From assembly GCA_020630915.1 (NCBI GenBank), contig JAHDIF010000007.1:109101-173100 (forward strand): 64,000 bases of DNA, in the 5' to 3' direction. Shown one piece after another: positions 1-8,064 of the stretch (its first letter is position 1; each line of letters opens with the position of its first letter). The notes beneath the pieces are model-generated. The model searched no databases and was not told the DNA's origin. It saw only the letters and a program-made list of their open reading frames with translations. The DNA is from Dokdonia sp. Lineage in GTDB: Bacteria > Bacteroidota > Bacteroidia > Flavobacteriales > Flavobacteriaceae. Made by a program: the position numbers and the translations under genes.

Positions 1-657
1 ACGGCTATAAAAGAAGGCTCAGGCATTATTGCCGAACATAAACGACGTTCTCCCAGCAAGTCTGTTATTAATAATAGCTTGAGTGTACAGGATGTTGCAA
101 ACGGTTACGAAAATGCTGGCGCAAGCGGAATGTCTGTACTTACCGATGGAAAATATTTTGGAGGTTCTTTAGATGATTTACTATTGGCACGAGCATCTGC
201 AAGCTTTCCTTTATTACGCAAAGAATTTATTGTAGATGAGTATCAGATTTTAGAAGCCAAAGCCTATGGCGCAGATGCCATATTATTGATTGCTGCTACG
301 CTTTCGCGAAAGCAAATACAGCAATTTTCAACCTTTGCAAAAAGCTTAGGACTTGATGTCCTATGTGAATCCCATAATGAGCAAGAATTACAAAATTCTA
401 TTATGCCTTCTGTCGATATGTTAGGGATTAATAATCGCAACCTAAAGACTTTTGAGGTAAGCCTAGAAACCAGCAAAACACTCATCAAACAGATTCCCGA
501 TGAGTTTGTAAAAGTTTCTGAAAGTGGCATCTCTTCTGTAGCAGCTATTAAAGAATTGAAGCCTCACGGATTTCAGGGTTTTTTAATAGGTGAGAACTTT
601 ATGAAAACCGATAATCCTGGAAAAAGTGCTAGGGAGTTTATAGAACAGTTAAAATAA
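1..657 (+). CDS. trpC: Indole-3-glycerol phosphate synthase, 5' end missing
   Basis: Closes the indole ring in tryptophan synthesis, converting CdRP to indole-3-glycerol phosphate. The reading frame is open from base 1, so the gene begins upstream; about 218 residues are visible and roughly 40 are missing. The first codons give the IGPS signature GIIAEHKRRSPSK, which holds the catalytic Glu/Lys. Later come KEFIVDEYQI, LGINNRNLKTF and VSESGI, all typical of the (beta/alpha)8 barrel. It is followed 8 nt later by the repeat and start region of trpF, and is clearly part of a trpCFBA operon. A copy of the 14-bp palindrome at 300-313 is read here as LSRK. Confidence 0.96.
   Translation, partial: TAIKEGSGIIAEHKRRSPSKSVINNSLSVQDVANGYENAGASGMSVLTDGKYFGGSLDDLLLARASASFPLLRKEFIVDEYQILEAKAYGADAILLIAATLSRKQIQQFSTFAKSLGLDVLCESHNEQELQNSIMPSVDMLGINNRNLKTFEVSLETSKTLIKQIPDEFVKVSESGISSVAAIKELKPHGFQGFLIGENFMKTDNPGKSAREFIEQLK
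300..313. repeat. 14-bp palindrome GCTTTCGCGAAAGC, inside trpC
   Basis: Exact copy. Read out of the usual frame, giving Leu-Ser-Arg-Lys in TrpC. Confidence 0.9.
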
Positions 658-677
658 AAAGCCGATTGCGGGATGAG

Positions 678-697
678 ATTCCCGCCTTCGCGGGAAT
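678..697 (+). repeat. Hairpin repeat ATTCCCGC-CTTC-GCGGGAAT before trpF
   Basis: Two perfect 8-nt arms with a 4-nt loop, directly 5' of the trpF start. The flanks (AG before, GGAAATGA after) match the copy at 1353-1372 almost base for base, so the conserved unit is about 30 bp. The trpF ATG at 702 falls inside the conserved right flank. Confidence 0.9.
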
Positions 698-701
698 GGA
701 A

Positions 702-1337
702 ATGAAGTTAAAAGTTTGCGGAATGAAATACAATACTCAGGAAGTCGCTGCTTTGCAGCCCCACTATCTGGGCTTTATATTTTACGGTAAAAGCAAACGT
801 GATTTTGAAGGTATGGAGATTCCGTCGCTTCCTGAAGGCATTAAAAAAGTAGGCGTATTTGTGGATGCTGAGTTGGGGTTTGCCAAAGCGCAAATAGAAA
901 AATATCAATTAGACGTCCTACAATTGCACGGCAACGAATCCCCAGAATATATCACAGCACTTCGTCACCCTGAACTCGTTTCAGGGTCACACAAGAAGCT
1001 AGACATATGGAAAGTGTTTTCGATAAAAGACGCCTTTGACTTTGAACAACTCAAACCCTATGAAGGACTGGTAGATGCTTTCCTGTTTGACACCAAAGGC
1101 AAAGAAAAAGGCGGCAATGGATACACCTTTGACTGGAGTGTATTAAAAGAATACCCATCGCAAACACCCTTTATTTTAAGTGGTGGCATTGGACTAGACG
1201 AAATAGATAAAGTAAAAGAAATCCTAGCCACAGATTTACCTATTCTCGCACTCGATGTGAATAGTAGGTTTGAGGATGGACCAGGAAAAAAGAATATAAA
1301 ACAGTTAGAAAAATTCAAAACGGCATTAGAGCTATGA
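702..1337 (+). CDS. trpF: Phosphoribosylanthranilate isomerase
   Basis: Isomerises PRA to CdRP, the step before TrpC. I start it at ATG 702 (MKLKVCGMK), because the longer frame from TTG 666 only translates the hairpin repeat; ATG 696 is a possible alternative. The catalytic Cys sits in KVCGMK and the Asp in [13 protein letters not shown]. At 211 residues it is slightly longer than usual. The excess is mainly the segment [10 protein letters not shown], encoded by a dispersed inverted repeat (967-987) lying between ITAL and the conserved DIWKVFSI strand. The stop overlaps the trpB start as ATGA (1334-1337), suggesting translational coupling. Confidence 0.95.
   Translation: MKLKVCGMKYNTQEVAALQPHYLGFIFYGKSKRDFEGMEIPSLPEGIKKVGVFVDAELGFAKAQIEKYQLDVLQLHGNESPEYITALRHPELVSGSHKKLDIWKVFSIKDAFDFEQLKPYEGLVDAFLFDTKGKEKGGNGYTFDWSVLKEYPSQTPFILSGGIGLDEIDKVKEILATDLPILALDVNSRFEDGPGKKNIKQLEKFKTALEL
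967..987 (+). repeat. Dispersed inverted repeat inside trpF
   Basis: Perfect 8-nt arms ACCCTGAA and TTCAGGGT around a 5-nt loop. It is read in frame as part of [10 protein letters not shown] in TrpF. The flanking CTTCGTC/CACACAAG bases look like the edges of the same dispersed element. Confidence 0.85.
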
Positions 1338-2560
1338 AAGAAACATCAATAGATTCCCGCCTTCGCGGGAATGAAAATGAGTCCTACCAAGCAAACGAAC
1401 GCGGCTACTATGGAGATTTTGGCGGTGCCTTTATTCCAGAAATGCTCTATCCTAATGTAGAGGAGTTACGCTCTCAATACATCCAGATAATGCAAGAACC
1501 TTCTTTTCAAGAAGAGTTCAAACAGCTGCTAAAAGATTATGTAGGACGTCCTACTCCACTCTATTATGCAGCACGTTTTAGCAAAAAATATGGAACAAAA
1601 ATCTATCTCAAAAGAGAAGACCTTTGTCATACGGGTGCGCATAAAGTAAATAATACGATAGGCCAGATATTAATGGCAAAACGCCTAGGTAAAAATCGCA
1701 TTATCGCCGAAACTGGCGCGGGACAGCACGGCGTGGCCACAGCAACCGTCTGTGCATTGATGGGCTTAGAATGTATCGTTTATATGGGAGCTATTGATAT
1801 AGAACGACAAGCGCCTAATGTGGCGCGGATGAAAATGCTAAGCGCTACGGTAAGACCTGCAATGTCTGGAAGCCGCACCCTTAAAGATGCTACGAATGAA
1901 GCCATACGTGATTGGATTAATAATCCGGTAGACACCCATTATATTATTGGGTCTGTGGTTGGACCACATCCGTATCCAGATATGGTGGCGCGTTTTCAAT
2001 CGGTGATTTCTGAAGAGACTAAAAAGCAATTGCTAGAAAAAGAAGGTCGCGAAAATCCTGACTATGTAGTTGCCTGCGTTGGTGGCGGCAGTAATGCCGC
2101 GGGTTTATATTATCATTATTTAGACGAGCCCGAAGTGGGCATCATTGCAGTAGAAGCTGCGGGAAAAGGCATTGACTCTGGAGAGAGCGCGGCAACAAGT
2201 GCTTTGGGTCGTGAAGGAATTATTCACGGTAGCAAGACCTTATTAATGCAAACCGAAGATGGGCAGATTACGGAGCCGTATTCTATTTCGGCGGGACTAG
2301 ATTATCCAGGTGTGGGTCCAATGCACGCACATTTATTTCGTTCAGGACGAGGCGAATTCATCTCTGTAAACGATGCAGATGCAATGACCGCAGGTCTCGA
2401 ACTGAGTAAGCTGGAAGGTATTATTCCAGCCATAGAAACCAGTCACGCTCTTGCGATTTTTGAAACTAGAAAATTTAAAAAAGACGATGTGGTTGTGATT
2501 AACCTCTCTGGTCGCGGAGATAAAGATTTGAATACGTTTATAGAATATTTTAATTTATAA
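1334..2560 (+). CDS. trpB: Tryptophan synthase beta chain
   Basis: PLP enzyme that condenses indole with serine, working in a complex with TrpA. The PLP lysine lies in HTGAHKVNN, the catalytic Glu in [10 protein letters not shown] and the PLP phosphate loop in GGGSNAAG. No in-frame ATG lies between 1334 and the conserved [10 protein letters not shown], so translation must begin at 1334. The N-terminus therefore carries [11 protein letters not shown], which is the translated hairpin repeat at 1353-1372. This extension is not part of the conserved enzyme and precedes the folded domain. The length of 408 residues is otherwise normal. Confidence 0.97.
   Translation: MKETSIDSRLRGNENESYQANERGYYGDFGGAFIPEMLYPNVEELRSQYIQIMQEPSFQEEFKQLLKDYVGRPTPLYYAARFSKKYGTKIYLKREDLCHTGAHKVNNTIGQILMAKRLGKNRIIAETGAGQHGVATATVCALMGLECIVYMGAIDIERQAPNVARMKMLSATVRPAMSGSRTLKDATNEAIRDWINNPVDTHYIIGSVVGPHPYPDMVARFQSVISEETKKQLLEKEGRENPDYVVACVGGGSNAAGLYYHYLDEPEVGIIAVEAAGKGIDSGESAATSALGREGIIHGSKTLLMQTEDGQITEPYSISAGLDYPGVGPMHAHLFRSGRGEFISVNDADAMTAGLELSKLEGIIPAIETSHALAIFETRKFKKDDVVVINLSGRGDKDLNTFIEYFNL
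1353..1372 (+). repeat. Hairpin repeat, second copy, inside trpB
   Basis: Identical 20-nt core to the copy at 678-697, in the same orientation 675 bp downstream, so that trpF is bracketed by direct copies. Here it is translated as part of SRLRGN in the TrpB N-terminus. Confidence 0.9.
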
Positions 2561-2566
2561 AAACTC

Positions 2567-2580
2567 GCTTTCGCGAAAGC
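2567..2580. repeat. 14-bp palindrome in the trpB-trpA gap
   Basis: Exact copy filling half of the 26-nt spacer. It ends 6 nt before the trpA ATG. Confidence 0.9.
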
Positions 2581-2586
2581 AAACCA

Positions 2587-3348
2587 ATGAATAGAATACA
2601 AAAAGCACTCGGTCAAAATAAAAAACTATTGAGCTTATACTTCACCGCAGGATATCCTGCCATAAATGATACCATGTCTATACTGACGCAATTGCAAGAT
2701 AGCGGTGTAGATATGGTTGAGATAGGCTTGCCCTTTTCAGATCCGCTTGCAGATGGTCCTACCATTCAAGCATCAAGTACAGCCGCACTGCATAACGGGA
2801 TGACTACAGCACTCCTTTTTGAACAATTAAAAGATGTGCGCGAGACCATACACATACCGTTAATCCTTATGGGATATTTTAATCCGATGCTACAATATGG
2901 TGTCGAAAAATTTTGTGCAAAGTGTCAAGAAATAGGCATAGACGGTATCATTATGCCTGATTTACCACTCGCCGAATACGAAGCTGATTACAAAGCTATT
3001 TTTGAAAAACACGGACTCATTAACGTGTTTTTAATCACACCGCAAACGAGTGATGAACGCATACAACAAATAGATGCTGCAAGCGATGGATTTATCTATA
3101 TGGTGAGTAGTGCAAGTACTACAGGCGCACAGAGCGGATTTAGTAATAGTACTTCAGACTATTTTGAGCGTATTGCTTCTATGCATCTTAAAAGTGAGCA
3201 GATTGTTGGTTTCGGGATCAGTAATGAGGAAACGTTTAAAGCGGCAACTAAGCATCAAAAAGGTGCTATTATTGGGAGTGCATTCATAAAGCATATTACC
3301 GAGAATGGAACAAATAGTGTAGCAGAGTTTGTAAAGACTATAAGGTAG
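2587..3348 (+). CDS. trpA: Tryptophan synthase alpha chain
   Basis: Retro-aldol cleavage of indole-3-glycerol phosphate to indole, which is channelled to TrpB. The catalytic Glu and Asp are visible in VEIGLPFSDPLADGP, and the phosphate-binding region in GFGISNEE and GAIIGSAF. It has 253 residues, normal for the family. It is the last gene of the trp operon. The stop codon abuts the convergent coaD stop with no bases between. Confidence 0.97.
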   Translation: MNRIQKALGQNKKLLSLYFTAGYPAINDTMSILTQLQDSGVDMVEIGLPFSDPLADGPTIQASSTAALHNGMTTALLFEQLKDVRETIHIPLILMGYFNPMLQYGVEKFCAKCQEIGIDGIIMPDLPLAEYEADYKAIFEKHGLINVFLITPQTSDERIQQIDAASDGFIYMVSSASTTGAQSGFSNSTSDYFERIASMHLKSEQIVGFGISNEETFKAATKHQKGAIIGSAFIKHITENGTNSVAEFVKTIR

Positions 3349-3804
3349 TTACTTAACTCTTACAACATCAGGCACGAGGCTTGTATAATCCCCATTATTG
3401 CGAATTACGTCTCTCACAATACTTGAAGAAATATAACTTTTACCAGAACTGGTAAGGAGGAATACGGTTTCGATACCAGAAAGTTTACGGTTGGTATGCG
3501 CAATAGCTTTTTCGAACTCAAAATCTCCTGGGTTACGAAGCCCTCTAAGAATAAACTCTATGTCCTGCGACTTACAGAAATCTACCGTGAGTCCTTTGTA
3601 GGTCATTACTTTTATTTTAGTCTCATTTTTAAAAGTCTCTTGTAAAAAGTGCATTCGCTCTTCTAGAGAAAACATATATTTTTTTGAAGCATTCACCCCT
3701 ATTGCTAGAATGAGTTCGTCAAAAACGGTAAGCCCACGTTCTATAATATCGTAGTGCCCTAAAGTAATAGGATCAAACGATCCAGGAAAAACAGCTCTTT
3801 TCAT
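3349..3804 (-). CDS. coaD: Phosphopantetheine adenylyltransferase
   Basis: Penultimate step of coenzyme A synthesis: ATP plus 4'-phosphopantetheine gives dephospho-CoA. The nucleotidyltransferase signature FPGSFDPITLGHYD (T/HxGH) is at residues 6-19 and the ISSSIVRDV motif is near the C-terminus. It has 151 residues, a typical size. It is convergent with trpA and lies downstream of the ddl tail remnant on the same strand, so it was probably once directly behind ddl. A hairpin repeat (3822-3841) occupies its 5' region. Confidence 0.97.
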   Translation of the reverse strand: MKRAVFPGSFDPITLGHYDIIERGLTVFDELILAIGVNASKKYMFSLEERMHFLQETFKNETKIKVMTYKGLTVDFCKSQDIEFILRGLRNPGDFEFEKAIAHTNRKLSGIETVFLLTSSGKSYISSSIVRDVIRNNGDYTSLVPDVVRVK

Positions 3805-3821
3805 AATACATACTTCAATTC

Positions 3822-3841
3822 ATTTCCGCAACGGCGGAAAT
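3822..3841 (-). repeat. Hairpin repeat, covarying version, before coaD
   Basis: Arms ATTTCCGC and GCGGAAAT with a 4-nt loop. On the minus strand it is preceded by GAG and followed by GAATTGA, matching the layout of the trp copies. Orientation is sense to coaD, 18 nt before its ATG. Confidence 0.75.
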
Positions 3842-3888
3842 CTCATTAATATATTCCTAAATAACGAATACTCTAAAATAATCAATTA

Positions 3889-3984
3889 TTAATTAGAAGC
3901 CTTCAAGCAAGCTTCAATGGCCTTACCAAAAACCTCTTGCAAGGTCATTCCAAAGGCCTTTATTTGTTTTGGCATAATTACTTC
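3889..3984 (-). pseudogene. Stranded duplicate of the ddl 3' end
   Basis: On the minus strand this stretch translates as EVIMPKQIKAFGMTLQEVFG followed by KAIEACLKASN and a stop. It aligns with the C-terminus of the intact Ddl (ESIIPRQIKAARMTLQEVFG...). Positions 3911-3950 are identical over 40 nt to 4467-4506 in ddl. It has no start codon and is separated from ddl by the 153-residue membrane gene. It is either the original ddl tail displaced by an insertion or the remnant of a tandem duplication. Confidence 0.88.
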
Positions 3985-4439
3985 TTGAATCTAAAAAATA
4001 TTACACTAAATAGGGCTCCAAATACTAGGCCAATCAATAAAAAAAGTTCCAAATTTAATACTTCAGCACTTATTGATATATCCAAAGTTTCTAAAGTTTC
4101 AAAATTGGACAATTTTTTGAAACTATTATTGAGGTTGAAAATTCGAAATAACCAAAATAAAATTCCAAATCCAATAGTTATAGAGGTAACTATAAGTCTA
4201 TGCCTTAAAGTCTTCAATTTAGTTAGTTTTTCTACTATTAAATACAAAACAGGTATACTTCCAATAATTAATGCAAACATTCTCCTAGCATCAATTGCTT
4301 GAACTAGACTTCCTTCAAATATTATTGTTTGCCAATCATTCAAAAGAGACAAGGATACTTCAAAAAATAGTTTATGCATTAAATACCCTATAATCATAAA
4401 AAAGAATCCCAAAATTAGAAATAATAGATACTTTCTCAT
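3978..4439 (-). CDS. Small membrane protein of unknown function
   Basis: A protein of 153 residues with about four hydrophobic segments (near residues 3-20, 50-70, 83-100 and 133-150) and short charged loops. I recognise no family. Its ATG overlaps the ddl stop by one base (TAATG), so translation is probably coupled to ddl. Its last codons run into the junction with the duplicated ddl tail. Base composition is more AT-rich than the neighbours. Its placement between two ddl 3' ends suggests it arrived as a cassette. Immunity, transport or cell-wall roles are all possible but unsupported. Confidence 0.75.
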   Translation of the reverse strand: MRKYLLFLILGFFFMIIGYLMHKLFFEVSLSLLNDWQTIIFEGSLVQAIDARRMFALIIGSIPVLYLIVEKLTKLKTLRHRLIVTSITIGFGILFWLFRIFNLNNSFKKLSNFETLETLDISISAEVLNLELFLLIGLVFGALFSVIFFRFKK

Positions 4440-5440
4440 TATATCAGATTGTTATCTTTAATACACGCTTCAATGGCCTTACCAAAAACCTCTTGCAAGG
4501 TCATTCTAGCCGCTTTTATCTGTCTAGGGATAATACTTTCTGTAGACAACCCAGGATTGGTATTTACTTCTACAAAATGTGGGATTCCTTCGTGAAAGAT
4601 AAAATCTACTCTGCAAATCCCCTTTAAATTAAGTTTATCGTATACTACCGCTGTAAGATCCTGTACTGCCTTTGTATCACTCTCAGACAAACGTGCAGGC
4701 ACAATTTCTTCCGACTTCCCAGAATACTTGGCCTCTAGATCAAAAAAGTCTCCATCTGGAACAATCTCACAAACGGGTAACACAACCGTCTCTGCACCAA
4801 AGTTAAAAACCCCTACTGACACTTCAGTTCCCGAGAGGAAGGACTCTATTAAAATTTCGTGATCTTCCGTAAACGCTTTATCGAGAGCATCTTTGAGTGC
4901 ACTTTCTTCATACACTTTACTCACGCCGTAGCTGGAGCCGGAACGATTGGGCTTTACAAATACGGGATAGTCAATATTGCTTTTTTCTAGTTCCGATTTC
5001 GCGAAAGCGTACACATCTTCATCTTTTTTATGTAGATAAACAGAAGATGCCATCGGAATATTATAGGATCGCAACACACTCAAAGTATCTCTTTTATTAA
5101 AAGTAAGGGCGCTCTCATAAAAATCACAACTGGTTTGCGGGATGCCTATCGCTTTAAGATATGCTTGCATCTCACCATCCTCTCCTGGAGAGCCGTGTAT
5201 GGTATTGTAACAGGCATCAAAAAATACTTGCCCAAAAGGTAGCATTGCACTAAAATCCCTTTTATTGATGTGAAACTCTTCTCCTTCATACATACACACC
5301 CATCTATCCTTTAAAATATGTACGGCATAAGCTTCATAGGCATCCTTATCTAATGCATTTAGAACGGTTTGCCCGCTATTTATAGAGATTTCTACCTCGC
5401 TACTATAGCCACCCATTAAAACAGCAATATTTTTTTGCAT
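4439..5440 (-). CDS. ddl: D-alanine--D-alanine ligase
   Basis: ATP-grasp enzyme making the D-Ala-D-Ala end of the peptidoglycan stem. I start it at ATG 5438-5440 (MQKNIAVLMGGYSSEVEIS, 333 residues); the longer frame adds 11 residues before the conserved strand. ATP-grasp motifs are visible: HGSPGEDGEMQ, VFVKPNRSGSSYGVS, CRVDF and EVNTNPGLS. It is divergent from the PASTA gene. The 3' end is involved in a duplication (3889-3984) and is coupled to the downstream membrane gene. An imperfect copy of the 14-bp palindrome near 4995-5009 is read as AFAKS. Confidence 0.96.
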   Translation of the reverse strand: MQKNIAVLMGGYSSEVEISINSGQTVLNALDKDAYEAYAVHILKDRWVCMYEGEEFHINKRDFSAMLPFGQVFFDACYNTIHGSPGEDGEMQAYLKAIGIPQTSCDFYESALTFNKRDTLSVLRSYNIPMASSVYLHKKDEDVYAFAKSELEKSNIDYPVFVKPNRSGSSYGVSKVYEESALKDALDKAFTEDHEILIESFLSGTEVSVGVFNFGAETVVLPVCEIVPDGDFFDLEAKYSGKSEEIVPARLSESDTKAVQDLTAVVYDKLNLKGICRVDFIFHEGIPHFVEVNTNPGLSTESIIPRQIKAARMTLQEVFGKAIEACIKDNNLI

Positions 5441-5517
5441 AAAAAGAAAAGTAGTTTTATTTATGGTAATCAAAAATAACCTTTAATATCCCTCGTTCCA
5501 AAAGGGAGCCATTTTTA

Positions 5518-5525
5518 TATCTTTG
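5518..5525 (+). promoter_or_regulatory. Candidate -7 element for the PASTA-rluD operon
   Basis: TATCTTTG fits the Bacteroidetes TAnnTTTG box and lies 20 nt before the PASTA gene ATG. No clear -33 element is visible. Confidence 0.5.
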
Positions 5526-5544
5526 CTTTACTAACCACTACCCT

Positions 5545-6153
5545 ATGAGTATCATAAAATTTATTTTTAGCAAGGCCTTTGTAAAACAGTTAGTCCTTGC
5601 CCTCGTTATCCTAATCGCATTTATATTTCTGGTAAAATGGTGGCTTAGCAGCACAACTAACCACGACCAGCGTATCGCCGTTCCAGACATTAAAGGGATG
5701 ACGCTAGAGCTTGTAGAACAAGAACTCTCCAATGCAGATCTTAGATATTTTATTATAGATAGTGCAAATTACAATCCAGATTACCCTAAATACTCGGTAA
5801 TTGAACAAAATCCAGCTGCTGGAAAATTTGTAAAAGAAAACAGACAGATTTATTTAGTTTTAAATCCTTCTGGATATCGTAAACTTACGATCCCAAATGT
5901 GATAGACAAAACCAGAAGGCAAGCAGAGCCTACACTTAAAGCCCTTGGTTTTAAAATAGGAAAAATCACCTATATAGATCATATAGGAAAAGACGAAGTA
6001 CGTGGTTTAAAACATAACGGAAAGACCTTAAAGCCAGGAGACTTATTGCAAAAAACATCTACGATAGATTTAGTTTTAGGAAACGGAAAAGGAGATTACA
6101 GAGACGCCTTTTCTAATGATAGTACAGACGACGATTCAGATGGAGGAAACTAA
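5545..6153 (+). CDS. Single-pass membrane protein with PASTA domains
   Basis: A 202-residue protein with a short cytoplasmic N-terminus, one membrane segment (about residues 15-35), then PASTA repeats outside (VPDIKGMTLELVEQEL... and IPNVIDKTRRQAEPTLKALG...), and an Asp/Ser-rich tail. PASTA domains bind peptidoglycan or muropeptides. There is no kinase or transpeptidase domain attached; stand-alone PASTA proteins occur in Bacteroidetes. It is divergent from ddl and overlaps rluD by 14 nt. A cell-wall sensing role is an inference. Confidence 0.85.
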   Translation: MSIIKFIFSKAFVKQLVLALVILIAFIFLVKWWLSSTTNHDQRIAVPDIKGMTLELVEQELSNADLRYFIIDSANYNPDYPKYSVIEQNPAAGKFVKENRQIYLVLNPSGYRKLTIPNVIDKTRRQAEPTLKALGFKIGKITYIDHIGKDEVRGLKHNGKTLKPGDLLQKTSTIDLVLGNGKGDYRDAFSNDSTDDDSDGGN

Positions 6154-7174
6154 TCCTATAGGCCCTGAGCCTCAAGACGAATTATACGAGCACCATTCTT
6201 TTACGGCAAGTGACGGCCAAGAGCCTTTGCGTGTAGATAAATTTCTGATGAATTTTGTAGAAAACGCAACGCGTAATAAAATTCAGAAAGCTGCAAAGAA
6301 TGGTAGTATAGAAGTTAATGGCAACGTCGTAAAACAGAATTATAAGGTAAAAGCGGGAGACAAAGTGCGAGTTCTCTTTGAGCACCCGCCTTTTGAAAAT
6401 TTATTGACACCTCAAGACATTCCCATCTCCATTGTTTATGAAGATGATGATCTTCTAGTGGTGAACAAAGAAGCAGGAATGGTCGTGCATCCTGGCCACG
6501 GCAACTATTCTGGAACGCTTATCAATGCCTTGATTTTTCATTTTGATAATTTACCCAACAATAATAGTGATCGTCCAGGTTTAGTACACCGTATAGACAA
6601 GGACACTTCTGGTCTTCTTGTAGTTGCCAAAACAGAACAGGCGATGACAGACCTATCTAAACAGTTTTTTGATAAAACTACAGAGCGAGAATATGTAGCT
6701 GTTGTCTGGGGTAATGTAGTAGAAGATCAAGGAACCATCGAAGGTAACATAGGGCGTCATCCTAAAAATAGATTGCAGAATACGGTCTGGGAAGGTGAGG
6801 ATGCTCATTATGGAAAACCAGCAGTCACACATTATAAGGTCCTAGACCGACTAGGATATGTAACCCTGGTCTCTTGTAAACTAGAAACAGGTCGCACCCA
6901 CCAGATTCGTGTACATATGAAATATATAGGACATACGCTCTTTAACGATGAACGCTACGGAGGGAATGCCATTCTCAAGGGAACCTCATTCTCTAAGTAC
7001 AAACAGTTTGTAGATAATTGTTTTAAAGTACTCCCTAGGCAAGCGCTGCACGCAAAGACCTTAGGATTTGTGCACCCAACTACAAAAGAAATGATGCGAT
7101 TTGAAGCTCCGCTCCCAGAAGATATGCAGCAATGCATCCATAAATGGAAGACGTATGCCACACATCAACAATAG
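6140..7174 (+). CDS. rluD: RluD-type large-subunit rRNA pseudouridine synthase
   Basis: Isomerises uridines of 23S rRNA, in E. coli those of helix 69. I start at ATG 6140 (MEETNPIGP, 344 residues) because the upstream frame merely reads the PASTA gene tail. An S4 domain (RVDKFLMNFVENATRNKIQ) is followed by the catalytic block VHRIDKDTSGLLVVAKT with its Asp, and by GRTHQIRVHMKYIGHTLFND. Which uridines this homologue modifies cannot be read from sequence. It overlaps the PASTA gene and is cotranscribed with it. Confidence 0.93.
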   Translation: MEETNPIGPEPQDELYEHHSFTASDGQEPLRVDKFLMNFVENATRNKIQKAAKNGSIEVNGNVVKQNYKVKAGDKVRVLFEHPPFENLLTPQDIPISIVYEDDDLLVVNKEAGMVVHPGHGNYSGTLINALIFHFDNLPNNNSDRPGLVHRIDKDTSGLLVVAKTEQAMTDLSKQFFDKTTEREYVAVVWGNVVEDQGTIEGNIGRHPKNRLQNTVWEGEDAHYGKPAVTHYKVLDRLGYVTLVSCKLETGRTHQIRVHMKYIGHTLFNDERYGGNAILKGTSFSKYKQFVDNCFKVLPRQALHAKTLGFVHPTTKEMMRFEAPLPEDMQQCIHKWKTYATHQQ

Positions 7175-7256
7175 GTGATAGTTTTATAATCAAAATCGAT
7201 ACCTGCGGGCTGTAAAAGCAAACATCATTTCCTATTTTTACATAAAAGATTGAATT

Positions 7257-8021
7257 ATGAAAATTGTTGTTTCTCCGGCCAAATCACTCAACTTTGAAAC
7301 ACCTCTTCCTACAGAGAAATTCACACAACCTACTTTTTTAGAAGAAGCGTCAAAATTAAATGGTGCGCTTTCGCGAAAATCAAAGAAAGCCATAGGAGAG
7401 TTAATGCACATTAGTGATGCACTAGCAACGCTCAATAAAGAACGCACACAACAGTTTAGCACCCCGTTTACAGCAACAAATGCTCGTCCTGCGGTATATA
7501 CCTTTGATGGAGATGTCTATCAAGGACTAGATGTTTTTACACTCCCAGAAGAGCAAATAGATCAATTGCAAGACTCCTTACGTATTCTATCAGGTATGTA
7601 TGGCGTATTGAAACCATTAGACCTTATGCAAGCATACCGCTTAGAAATGGGTACAAAGCTTAAGGTAGGACGCGCAGACAACCTTTATAAATTTTGGGGA
7701 GATATAATAACCAAAAAACTCAATGAAGAATTAAAAGAGGACGAGCTATTTATCAATCTAGCCAGTAATGAATATTTTAAGGTGGTCAATACTAAACTTC
7801 TAAAAGTACCCGTGATTACACCCATTTTTAAAGACTTTAAAAATGGCAAACTCAAAGTAATCTCTTTCTTTGCTAAGAAAGCCCGAGGTAGAATGATGCG
7901 TTATATCCTAGACACAAACGCTCAGACAGTTTCAGACCTATTAGGCTTTGATTATGATGACTACAGATATAGTGAAGAGCATTCTAATCCAGAGAAGAAG
8001 GAGTATACTTTTGTTAGGTAA
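7257..8021 (+). CDS. yaaA: Peroxide stress protein YaaA (DUF328)
   Basis: YaaA limits intracellular iron and protects DNA during peroxide stress in E. coli; the fold binds DNA. The N-terminal signature [15 protein letters not shown] and the C-terminal [11 protein letters not shown] are visible. It has 254 residues, the normal length. It stands alone with an 82-nt gap before it. A near copy of the 14-bp palindrome at 7367 is read as LSRKS. Confidence 0.93.
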   Translation: MKIVVSPAKSLNFETPLPTEKFTQPTFLEEASKLNGALSRKSKKAIGELMHISDALATLNKERTQQFSTPFTATNARPAVYTFDGDVYQGLDVFTLPEEQIDQLQDSLRILSGMYGVLKPLDLMQAYRLEMGTKLKVGRADNLYKFWGDIITKKLNEELKEDELFINLASNEYFKVVNTKLLKVPVITPIFKDFKNGKLKVISFFAKKARGRMMRYILDTNAQTVSDLLGFDYDDYRYSEEHSNPEKKEYTFVR

Positions 8022-8052
8022 TACTCTATTATAATATGCTTCGCTTTTTTTA

Positions 8053-8060
8053 TATTTTCG
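8053..8060 (+). promoter_or_regulatory. Possible -7 element directly before the TPR protein start
   Basis: TATTTTCG has one mismatch to TAnnTTTG and ends 5 nt before the ATG at 8065, so a transcript from it would be almost leaderless. Confidence 0.3.
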
Positions 8061-8064
8061 TTGC

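Noticed and set aside
3937..4302. 121-codon plus-strand ORF opposite the small membrane gene
   Set aside because: It lies antisense to the ddl-coupled gene and the ddl tail relic, and has no recognisable features. The minus-strand gene has a better start (TAATG coupling) and membrane segments.
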